Shown here piece by piece: positions 1-10,900 of a stretch of DNA of 64,000 bases; within the stretch, counting starts at the first letter, position 1; each line of letters opens with the position of its first letter. This DNA is from Diospyros lotus. Taxonomy: Eukaryota; Streptophyta; Magnoliopsida; Ericales; Ebenaceae. Where the stretch lies: the NCBI RefSeq assembly GCF_014633365.1, contig NC_068338.1:50355716-50419715 (forward strand), written 5' to 3'. A program made the position numbers and the translations under genes. The notes beneath the pieces are model-generated. The model worked only from the letters and a program-made list of their open reading frames with translations. It was not told the origin of the DNA and searched no databases.

Positions 1-3000
1 GATTTTCAATCAGTACTCCATGTACCTAAACTTGCCTGCAATCTTCTATCTGTTAGTAAACTATCCAAAGACTCTAACTGTCGTGTTATCTTTTTTGACT
101 CCTATTGCATTTTCTATGTTGTTTAAAGGAGTGGATCCTTCTATGTTTCAATGCGAGAGTTGTCATTTATCCAAAGATCATCGTGTTAAATTTCATCCAA
201 AACCCTATTGTCCTTTAAAATCATTCTATTTGATACACAGTGATGTTTGGGGCCCTTTTAAGGTCTCTACTTTGTCTGGCAAAAAATGGTTTGTTATTTT
301 TATTGATGATCATACTTGAGTTTGTTGGATTTACATGCAAAAAAATCAGTTGTGTGTAGAACTTTCAAGGATTTTTTTCCATATGATTGAGCTCAATTTA
401 ACACAAAAATTTGTATTCTTTGATTTGATAATGACACTGAATATTTTAATGAATCTTTGGGGGTTTTTTTAAAAGAAAAAGGAATTTTACATCAAGCCAC
501 TTGTCAAGAAACTCGCCAACAAAATCGTATTGCTGAACGAAAAAATCGACACCTCCTAGAGGTTGCCAGGGCCATCATGTTTTCTATGAATGTCCTTAAA
601 TATCTCTGGGGTGATGCAATTTTAACTACTTCCTATCTCATCAATCGTATGCTCACTCGTGTTCTACAATTTCAAACTCTCTTACACTATTTAAAAAAAC
701 TCTTTTCTCTATGCCGTATATATTTTGAGTTACCCTTAAAAGTTTTTGGATGCACTTACTTCATTTATGTTCCTCAAATATTTCGTTCGAAATTGGATCC
801 CACAGCTGAAAAATGTGTCTTTCTGGGCTATGCACTAAATAAGAAAGGGTACAAATGCTTTAATCCTGTCACCAAAAAAACTTATATCAGTATGTGTTAA
901 CCTAGATCTCACCCTTTTATATGATCACTCAATCACTCAAACTCACCCAACGACCTCTCTCTAATTTGCAATGAATAGAAATCAGAATTCAACCAAGAAC
1001 ACAATCAAGAACTGCACACAACACACAAGATTATCCTGGTTCGGTCTCAATAAAAGACCTACATCCAGATTGGCTTTTGCCCCTGCTTTCTCCACTATCT
1101 TGAATACCATTACAAGATTGTATGTGCCCTAAAACCCAACTCTCACCTAGCCCATAAACTTGAAAGCTATATAGAGTTGTATACAAGAAAGATATTCACT
1201 CCTTCTCACTGCACATTCTTGCCCAAGACAGCTTGTAAACTACACAATAGAAAGCACACCCCAAAGCCTACATCTTGGCCCCTATTTATAAGCCATAGGG
1301 GCGGGAAAACCTTCCTGACCGACTACCCAAAATGGCAGTTACAACAACCTTGGTCAAACCTAGAAAAAAGACAACATAACTCTTTCTAGAAGCACAGAAA
1401 CAGAATTACAACATGATATTTCCCTCACATTACAAGCCCTAATCTAGAACAAATGTATCCTAATAGTATGGATGTGTCCTTTCTCGAAACTCAACCCTAC
1501 TTTGCCACAAATCATCTTCAGGGGGAGCATATTGAGAAAGAAGATAATTTTTTGAATTCTAATGTTGAGAAGGATAATTCCTTAAAACTCTATGACCCTC
1601 GTCCTACCATAATTAGTACTCCCATCTACTCTGATAAACAAACTCAAGAATATAAATGTTCCAAACGTTGTGGAACAGGGTGTGTTTGGTTCACAGGTGC
1701 CTAGCATGATGGGATTGGAACCAGGGGGAGAATTACCACAAATGGATCCAAATATTTCAAAATCGGAGCTTCAGTTTTATATAAGAAGTCAAACCCTGAA
1801 GAATACTTCGAATATTCCTCTAACAATTGAACAATCGACGTCTCTGAATAATGGGCCTTCTGAGAGTACTTCTTCTCATGGTAACTCTAAACTCACTCCC
1901 TTAGATTATTCCTCATTTGACGTGTCCGATCTTGATATCTCTATTGCTACTAGGAAAGGAGTGAGATCTTGTACCAAACACCCGATTGCGAAATACCTGT
2001 CATCCCAAAAATTGTCTAATTATCATAAGGCATTTCTTTCAAATATTTCTAACCTGCATGTCCCAAGAACAATTCAGGATGCCCTTGGTGACCCAGATTG
2101 GAAGTTAGCAGTCCAGGAGGAAATGAGTGCGCTTAGAAAGAATGGAACTTGGGAGATTGTGAACAAATCAGAAGGCAAAACAACGGTAGGCTGTAAGTGG
2201 GTATTTACTATAAAATGTAAGGCAGATGAGAGTATAGAAAGATACAAAGCAAGGCTGGTTGCTAAGGGATTCACCCAAACATACGACATCGACTATCAAG
2301 AAACATTTGCTCCAGTAGCTAAAATAAACTCCATTCGAGTTCTCCTCTCCCTTGTAGTGAATTTCGATTAGCCACTTCACCAATTTGATGTAAAGAATGC
2401 CTTCCTAAATGGTGATCTAGAAGAAGAAGTGTTTATGGATCTCCCACCAGGATTTGAGAAGAGCTTCGGTACAAACAAGGTATGTCGTTTAAAAAAATCC
2501 TTGTATGGTTTAAAACAGTCTCCAAGAGCATGGTTTGAAAGATTTGGAAATGCGGTGAAAAGCTATGGCTACATTCAGAGTCAAGCAAATCACACACTGT
2601 TCTTCAAACAAGCTAGTGACGGTAAGAAAGCAATTTTAATTGTCTATGTGGATGATATAATAATGACTGGTGATGACAAGGGAGAGATTGAAGAGCTTAA
2701 GAGGAGATTAACTCATGAGTTTGAGATCAAGGACTTGGGTCCTCTAAAGTATTTTCTTGGGATGGAATTTGCAAGATCTAAAGAGGAGATCTTTGTCAAC
2801 CAACGTAAGTATATTCTGGACTTACTTAGTGAAACATGAATGCTTAGGTGTAAGGTTGCTGAAACTCCCATTGAATCCAACTTAAAACTTCAACCTATTG
2901 AGGCCAAGAATGTGGTAAAAAGGGAGAAATATCAAAGGCTTGTGGGTAGATTTATCTATCTATCCCATACTTGACCAGACATAACCTTTGTTGTAAGTGT

Positions 3001-3607
3001 TGTAAGTCAATTTATGCACTCACTTGGTTCACAACATTTTGAAGCTACCTACAGAATTATGCGGTACTTAAAGGGAACCCCTGGGAAGGGTTTGCTTTTA
3101 AAAAAATGTGGACACCTTCATATAGAGGCTTGTACAGATGCAGACTGGGCATGCAATGTAACTGATAGAAGATCTACAGCAGGGTACTGGACCTTTGTGG
3201 GAGGCAATCTTGTTACTTGGAGGAGTAAGAAACAAAATGTGGTGGCTAGAAAGAGTGCTGAAGTTGAATTTCGTGCAGTTGCCCATGGTATTTGTGAGGT
3301 CATGTGGATAAAGAGGCTTCTATCAGACTTGAGGGTCTCCACTTCCCTACCAGCTAAAATTTATTGTGATAATAAAGCTGCAATATCTATTGCTCATAAT
3401 TCAGTTCTCTATGATAGTACAAAGCATGTAGAGGTGGATAAACACTTTATCAAGGAAAAAATGATAATGGAGTAATTTGTATGCCCTACATTCGAACAGT
3501 TGACCAAGTGGATGATATTCTTACAAAGGGATTACACAAAACTCAGTTTGAGAAACTTGTGAGCAAGCTTGCCATGGAAGATCTCTTTAAGCCAGCTTGA
3601 GGGGGAG
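1..3607 (+). mobile_element. Ty1/Copia retrotransposon pol region, degenerate, 5' end outside window
   Basis: The plus strand reads through Copia pol domains in order. The gag-pre-integrase region (about 1-230) ends in a HPKPY/WGPF stretch that leads into the integrase core (about 230-890). The integrase C-terminal part resumes at 1468, reverse transcriptase runs about 2060-2840 and contains the YVDDI active-site motif near 2647, and RNase H runs about 3014-3590 (TDADWA, CDNKAA). Several stops and frame changes break the frame (317-319, 2369-2371, 2837-2839, 3473-3475), so no full polyprotein can be made. The order integrase, then RT, is diagnostic of Copia rather than Gypsy. The element is interrupted by a solo LTR at 895-1465. 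A polypurine tract (about 3599-3607) marks the end of the internal region. The 5' LTR, gag and protease lie upstream of the window. Confidence 0.93.
895..1465 (-). mobile_element. Solo LTR nested in the Copia pol gene
   Basis: A 571-bp block splits the integrase reading frame of the host Copia element. It is flanked on both sides by the 5-bp direct repeat GTATG (890-894 and 1466-1470), the length expected for LTR-retrotransposon insertion. Its ends form a short inverted repeat: TGTTA on the left and TAATA on the right, the latter one change from the expected TAACA. Read on the minus strand it has LTR-like layout: a TATA box (TATAAATAG, complement near 1284-1292), a transcribed part, and a TTAACA end. 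There is no internal region, so it is a solo LTR left by LTR-LTR recombination. Its family is unassigned. Confidence 0.8.
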
Positions 3608-3810
3608 TGTAGAAATAGAAGTATTTTTAGATATAGAATATTCTTTGTATTTTTAGAAGTCATGTATATTCTGTGTATATTACTCTTTCCTTTTGTATTA
3701 TTCTCTTCCTCTATAAAGAGAAAAGAGAATCAACATATTATGTATCTTAAGAAATGGAGAAATGCCTAGTTTATAGTTTTGTACTTGTCATTCTTAAGTT
3801 TCTGTAGGCA
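3608..3810 (+). repeat. Probable 3' LTR of the Copia element
   Basis: It begins with TGTAGAAATAG immediately after the GAGGGGGAG polypurine tract and holds a TATA-like CTATAAAG near 3711. The right boundary is uncertain because the matching 5' LTR is outside the window; TTTCTGTA near 3799-3806 could be a degraded inverted end. Confidence 0.55.
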
Positions 3811-4039
3811 TTGCGTGGTTTCTATTAGAAATGGGGCTTAATTATGATAACTTGTATATGGTGTTGAAAATTGGAAGTTTGAGGCTCATGTGACCTATTT
3901 TACTTGAAAAAGGGAGGCTTCAAAGTTAGGTTGTAACAACCTGTGTCAATTACCTCAAAGTTAGGCTAGGGTATGAATTGAGTTTATATAAATTTTAACA
4001 AATTTTATCTTTTATTAATTCCTTTTCGACTTTCGTGCA

Positions 4040-5060
4040 GTATTATCTTAAGTGGCAATATTAAAAACCACAACCCAAAGATCACAAAGAGATTTATAGT
4101 TGTTAGGTGTCACAAACACCTACGTCCACTCTACAAGGCAATCCCACCTTGTGTCCACGATCAAGTCACTAAGGTTTTTCTTACAAGTTCACCTTGGAAA
4201 CGTAGAATATAATTCCTTAGATTCAATTAGGATCTAGGTAGCCAAGTAACTCAGTAATGGTTTTAGATAGAGATTACAATGACTTGTCCACACTTGGACC
4301 AAATGAGGAAATGAAGAACCAACTGAATACAATGCGAAGAATACAAATGATATACATGCTTTACAATGCTTTGTATGTAGAGGCTCTTTAGTTAATGGGT
4401 TTGAGAGAACTGGAGTGAGCCTTTGAATGCTTTGAGCTTTAGGAGACTTGTCTTTGAACTTTCTTGAATGTGAGCTTTAAGTGCACCCCATAAACTTGTT
4501 CTTGTTTGTAACACCATGGGTTCTCACCCAAAAGTGCTAATTGAAGGTGACTTATGGGTTTATGAGACCAAAGATATCCAAGACCTCCTTAGTAAATTAC
4601 CAATTTGGGATTGGGTTGTGACATTATATTATTGAGGGCACATTTATAGTCCAAGCTCTTCGCTGAGTCATCCATAATGGCAAGAATGGCATTAAATGCT
4701 TTAGGATGACATCTATAGTAACATATGAAAAATTAGTTGCTATTATTGATAGTTGATTGGAAGGTTGACTCTAACAAGCAATTCAAATTTGAACCAAATA
4801 CAAGATCTTAGAGAGATCGACTGCCAACTTTGACAGTCAACTCTCAAGTTGACTTCTGAAACCAAAGTGCAAAACAAGCTTTCTAGAAGATCAACTAGCA
4901 CAATGAGTCGATTCTGAGGCCAGCTTCCAATTATAGTGAGCAAAGTACATTGACTTTCAAACTGACAATTGACTGTGAGATCAATCACAACTTCCATAAT
5001 CCAACTTGATTGAATGGAACTGTCCCAGTCAATTGTAGGCTATCATTAGAGTGGCCTTTG
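4040..5060 (-). repeat. LTR-like retroelement fragment
   Basis: Read on the minus strand, this stretch resembles the U5/R part of long Copia LTRs of the SIRE type: repeated GTTGAC/GTCAAC words about 4750-4960, and a pattern of short phrases about accrued sequence ending near 4040 with no coding potential. No boundaries, target duplication or internal domains could be found. The call rests on general resemblance only. Confidence 0.35.
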
Positions 5061-6128
5061 ATTTGAAAATCAAACACACATGCAGGCCACCAATTTGATT
5101 TCCTTAATGTGCAACCTCAACAAATAGAAATTCGATCTACAATAATCAAAATGCTTGCCACACATTAATAGAAACCAAGTGATTAGAAAGCATTAAAAAG
5201 CACCCGTGGAGAGACAGCAACATGGCAGAAGCAATAGTATTAAGCAGCAACCAGAGAGAGCACAACTAATGAGATAATGCACAACATCATAGAAGAAGGA
5301 TCATTGTCGCTGGTTCACTGCAACTGCATTAAGTCATCCCTGCCATTTGAGAGTGCTGAAGGAGAGACTAAGAGAGGTAAAGCGCACTGTTGAAGGTTGA
5401 AGATGACCTCCACTGCTCTCTGTTGACTAAAGTCGTGCATGAAAAGAAAGGAGGTTCATGAGCCATTTCAAGGAAGTAGAAAACCTGCTAGACAAGTGAA
5501 AACCATCGTCATTGTCAATGTTGGTCCTTTGGTTGCCGCTGCCAAGGGGATTGCTGCCACCAAGAAACTAGCTTGAAACTTCACTAATCAAGGTTGGACT
5601 AGATTTGAAGGCTTTGTGTAAAGCAGGTCTTAACTCAAATTAGAGTCTTGGACAGGTTGGTTTGGGGTTTCTTTTGATTTAGCTCACGTTCTGGGTGATT
5701 TAGGTGTTTTAGATGGTTCATATGAACACGACTCATTTGGTCTTTTGATATCCACACACGACCTAGATGAATTTTTGTGATATCCAAATTTGATTTGGTT
5801 GATGTTTTGGTCTGGATAAGCCTGGTCTATTAGATAGCATTGGGATTTGCCCCAATCTAGTGGAGTCTATTAACTCTAGTTTAAGCGATTGGCTGCCTAG
5901 ATCCCTTTTTTTTTTTTTTTTTTGCTGACCCAGTTTGGGTTGTTCTTCAGATTTTAGTCTGACCTAGTTTTGGTTTGAGCCATCAAGATTCGGTTTTGTA
6001 AGGGCTCGTTTGATCTAACCCAGTTTTGTTGTCGAGTTCATTGGGTGCAAGGCCCTATTTAGAGCATATTGAAGAAAGTGTATTTTTTGGGGGGTTTATT
6101 TTTGCTATGCTTAGGGAATTCAAGCCAA
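5061..6128. other. Non-coding stretch, nothing recognised
   Basis: No reading frame or RNA could be recognised here. There is a T-tract of about 20 near 5907-5924. The 3' end runs into a polypurine tract (6127-6137), so part of it may be the decayed internal region of the retroelement whose LTR starts at 6138. Confidence 0.4.
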
Positions 6129-6137
6129 GGTGGAGAT

Positions 6138-6599
6138 TGTTGAGAATGTCTTGAATTCAAATTTAGATCACCAAACACAAAGTATGATTGAGATAGAATT
6201 TGTACACAAAGAATGAGTTTTGGATTTTGGACCCATCTTGTTTCTCTATAAATAGAGTCGAAAGTATGATTGAGATAGAATTTGTACACACAGAATGAGT
6301 TTTGGATTTTGGACCCATCTTGTTTCTCTATAAATAGAGTCGAATATCAAATGATTAGAAGGTGGTGGGGCATACAAATTAGAGTGTAGCTTAGGAGTTG
6401 TGAGTTTGGGCGTATTGGGATTATAGGGGTGAGTGTGAAATTTATCTCTTTTCTGTAAAGTATTCACATGATCTGTATTCTTCTTGTGGCATGTACCTAT
6501 GCAATTTGCTGAATCACGTTATATCTGTCTTGTCTCTGATTTTGATCCTATGTGAGTGTTACAGAATTTAGTTTCTGCGTTTGCTTTATTCCTGCATCA
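6138..6599 (+). mobile_element. Single LTR flanked by polypurine tract and primer-binding site
   Basis: The LTR starts TGTTGAGAATG directly after the purine-rich AAGGTGGAGAT and ends CATCA. Two bases later TGGTATCAGATCC (6602-6614) follows, a near match to the primer-binding site for the 3' end of initiator-Met tRNA (normal form TGGTATCAGAGC). The LTR carries two TATA boxes (CTATAAATAG) because of an 82-bp tandem duplication. Length is about 462 bp. The polypurine tract belongs to a 3' LTR and the primer-binding site to a 5' LTR, so this is a fused LTR rather than a normal solo LTR. About 100 bp of leader-like sequence follows before similarity is lost. Confidence 0.7.
6179..6342 (+). repeat. 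82-bp tandem duplication inside the LTR
   Basis: Copies lie at 6179-6260 and 6261-6342 and differ at very few positions (for example CACAAAG versus CACACAG). Each copy ends with a TATA box and AGAGTCG, so the LTR promoter is present twice. Confidence 0.9.
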
Positions 6600-6615
6600 A
6601 GTGGTATCAGATCCT

Positions 6616-7995
6616 AATTCCAACAAGTGGTCTCAGAACTGATTACCTAACACCATGCTTCAGAAAAATCCATTCTAAACAGGTCAAGTCATGTATAGAA
6701 GACATGACTTAAATCTAGAAATTGCTTTGATAAAAAAACTTAATGAAGGCAATGATTTTGGAAATAAATTTAAAAAAATGGCTGGATTTGGTAATTTTTG
6801 TCTTATACTAGTTGGGTTTTATAACATTTTCCATAAGTCCGTCCTAGGTACAGCGTCCATGTGTATGGTAGAAATAACAAAGCTGTGTGGTGATTTCAAT
6901 CAACTAATAATATTGCCAAAATATTCATGGTCTCTTGAAACTTTTTCAAATTATTGAAGCTATTAGTTAAAGTTGAAAATCTAAAATCCTTGAATAGTGG
7001 CAATTATATGCAAACATATTTATAGGTACATAGAAATTGATCATTTTTACTTATATATATATTCCAAGTATAAATATGGTCTATTCCTTGGCTAGATGGT
7101 TGCATCGGAAAGGGCATCCAGCTTAAAATTTTGCCGCGTTGTTCTTTTGCATGGATTTGTATTGTCAATGTGACTTTTAGCAGTCAATTGGCATTATATA
7201 TGCTGTGTGCCACCAATCTTAACTGGTTAGGATAAGATGTAGTTGATAATGATAGGTCTAAATAGTCTACTAAGGGATTTTTGTTAATTGTGAATGCAAG
7301 CTATATTATCTCTGCTTGCCCTGGTAGTTCCTCATCTCAAAAGAAATGCTTGAAACGGAGTTATAATAGACATTTTCAACAGTTTGTCACTTAGTGAGTA
7401 ACCTCTTCTCTACCCCTTCTTAATTTATAAACACTATGAATACGATGGGTTTGGTGAAGCCTAGATGATGAAACAATAGCCATAGGATATATAACAATCT
7501 CTCTCTATCCTGTAATCTGATTGCACAAGTACCTCAGCAATCTCACTCATGTCAAGTAATAGTCTTTAAGATTCTGAAAGTGAAATTTCAAATTTTCTTC
7601 TAATACTTCTCAAACCATTTGAATGCAATTGTAGATAGTTTTTGGGGTATAACTGCACAGGACTGCCCAGTTGGAGGTAGGGTCTAAAGGATTTGTAGCG
7701 GGTGAGGAATAAGAGAGTCCACAAAATACTAAGTGGAGTAGGTTAAAAACAAACATTAACCTGAGCTGAGGAGAATAAAAAATTTGGACTACTTAGATGC
7801 AATGCCTTATGTCCTTCTATTGGATATAGTTGTAGGTTTGGAGATCAATTACTTAACTGGTTCATATGCATGCTTGTTACTTAACTTCTTTAACCTGTTA
7901 CACTTGCCGTTCCCTACTTCCTTTGAATTAATCTTTATACCATTTTAGGTATGGTTATAAATTTTTCTGCAATGTTGTCAAAAATTTCTTCCTAG
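6616..7995 (+). other. Non-coding DNA upstream of the first visible SMC6 exon
   Basis: No SMC6 hinge or N-terminal exon could be recognised here, and no other gene. It is either part of a very large SMC6 intron or sequence 5' of a truncated gene. The last bases (CTTCCTAG, ending 7995) form a good 3' splice site. Confidence 0.4.
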
Positions 7996-10900
7996 GTTTT
8001 CCCGTGGTTCAGCCCAGACCATTCTCCCTCCAAATAAGAGGGCTAGAACCAGTCGCCTTTGTGGTTCGTATGATGATCAAATTAAGAATCTTGAAAGGGA
8101 TGCATTAAATGCAAAAGAACATACTGAACAAGCTCGTAGGAGGAAGCGGGAAACAGAGGAAGGATTTCAGGAACTTAATAATAAATTTCAAAGTGTTAAG
8201 GTGAAACTTATCCTCATTTTTGCGTCTATTTTTGTGAGTATATTCTGATTGTGCATAATTTATTCTAGCGACTTATATTTGTGGCATTTTTGTTCATTTC
8301 TCATTGATTTTGAATTCTGTAATCTTTTATATTTGCAAGAAGAAAAAATTGCTATTTGGATGTGAAATTCAAAAGCTGTCATCCCAATTGTGTACAGCTT
8401 TCTCTGCCATCTGTGCTCCAACAGTAAATCCTCTGTGATTTTAATTCTCATGCCATACTAATTTGACCAAAAGATCTTGATTAACCTGAAGCTGTCGCCT
8501 TGGCCGAAAGGAATCTTGTTTTGTTGGTATCGCTTGCACAACCATGTGCACACAAATGTATTTTTAAGTTAATGCATGTTTAGTGTTATTGGCAGTATTT
8601 ATTTGCTGCAATTGGTGTTTGCTATTGAGGACATGTTATGGACTCGTATTCATCATCCGGAGCACAGTGGAAGTCCAAAGAGTCCTATGAAATTACCAAT
8701 TCTTGCTGTCCTGTAATTATCATGAGCTCAAACTGAGATGAAGGAAAAGCTAATATTGTTAGACCAAGTTGAGCCATGTCTATAACATCTTTGTCCAAAT
8801 TTGTAGTGTTTGCTTCTTGGATTCTGAAGTTTAAATTGCAAACAAGGTAGACTTGTAGGTGTGTCAAGTTAAAGGCACTTAAACAGAGAAATAGTTTTAT
8901 TGCTTGATGTTTTGAGAAATATTTCAGTGGCTTTTGATGGTTTCCATTGCGCTCTTAAACAATATCCTCTATCATATTCTCTATCTAACCATACAGGCCT
9001 GGTAACATCCATTTCATCTATCGCCACTTCATCGGTTTTACAAATGCTTAATTGAGTTTAATCATGCTAGCTATCCTGTGGCATCCCATCATTTTTTTAA
9101 TAACCATAGGAAGAGGGTCACATTGAGAATCTTAAAAAAAGGTGATGAGTTACTCCCAAAATTTGCTGAAACAAAAATAAGCAAGGTGGCAGCCAGGATT
9201 GCTGAAGCAGGTGAAAAGCCAGAGGTAAGCTGCTGAATTTAAAATCAATTTTTGGGGAAGAATTGAAGAGATAAATATATCCATTTTTAATATTATTAAG
9301 CATAAAAGAGGATTCTAATGGTATGAAAATGATTAACTTTGGTTAAGAATTGAGAGAGTTGATTAAGGACTTAATTAAATAGATTATGGTTAAGCAAGCA
9401 AGGATTTATACAGTCCCAGCTTTAGGAAATCCGTATAGTCTTGGGGAAGCTTGTGAAAGGTTCTAGAAACAACATGGGGTGGCATAGGTATAGGTGAGAT
9501 GTCTTCATACAAGAGAGGTTGCATATAGGGCTAAGTGGCAAAGAAAGAAAGCAAAAGTGTCCAGCTGCTTTAATACCTCCATGTTTTGCAAAAGAGACAA
9601 AAAAGTTAAATATTTTATTCATGTGTATTAGGTATATATACACTTTACTTGGTACAACTTAGGAAGCACTATGTACAAGTCTAAGCATGTACAATACTAT
9701 AAAGCTAGCAATATGCGCTTTTAATTTTAAAGTATGTCATAGTATATTCAGTAGCTTGTTGATGTTTGAAAGCTATCTGAGATAAATAGAATGAGGATTT
9801 TGTGATATTCATATTTGGTGTTATCTTAGTTTAATGTTATAACATATACATGATAAGAGTTGTTAGAAATGTGAAAATCCTGATAATGAAGACTAGACTT
9901 GGGACTGAAATGGGAACTGAGGGCCTAACCACATGCGAAGGTATCAGATGGACATCTATCTGGTGGGAAGATTCCCTTGTGTCTTCAAGCGGCTGGGTCA
10001 CAGGGCAGTGCCTGATCAGGGGCAAGGTGCTGCATATCTATTTGGCCTACAGTTGAGCCCTGACACATCCATTAAGAAACATTCTGTTGGAAATCCTGTT
10101 GACTTTGTAAGGAAGGCTATGAGAATAGGTTGCTCCTGACTTTTGTTTATTCTCCAAATTGGTAATGAGTTTTTTCTGCAAAAACTCAGAGTAGGTAGGG
10201 AAACAAAGATGTTGAATTCTTGACAGATATCAATTCAAGCCAGATTTTGGTGGTGGCGTCCAAATCCTTGTCCTGACCCAGTTTTAATAGGTTTTTGAGC
10301 ACCAATCTGATCCCACTCTTACTGCATTTTGGATCTTCCTGTTCCTGTCCTAAGGGAGTAAATTGGGGTGGGGAAGGTCCTCCCATTTTGGGCAAATTTT
10401 ACATCCTTTACAAAATGATTCATAACTGCAATTAGACATTTTTTTTTGGCTGCAACCTTGTTTCGAGACATTATGAATCTTGGCTGCACAATATTTTCAT
10501 CCACAATATACAGGATTTATTATAGTTCCCCCTGATGAGCTAATTTTCCTAGACTTGCATTCCCACAGATGCTTTGACATTGAAAAACTTCTACATTATA
10601 TCAATATCTTTTTAGTACATCCCTATAGTTCACGTGATTTTTTTTTTCTTGTTTTGCTATCTTCAGTTATGAAATGAAATGTTTTACTAATACTTGTATA
10701 CTATTTTACTTCATTTATATGCATGAAGAGGAACTAAGTGCATATCTATTTACAAGTTTAGATGATGGTTTTATTGATTTTGATTTTTTCATTTCACTCT
10801 ATTTCAATTCATACAGAGGCGGCGTATGGAGACAGAACGTGGTGTTATGCAGAAAAAATTAGAACTCCAGGATATAAAGAAATTAAATGTTTCGGAAGCA

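Noticed and set aside
7093..7150. Phrase resembling part of a SINE (GGGCATCCAGCTTAAAA)
   Set aside because: No clear box A and B at the right spacing and no tail; too weak to call.
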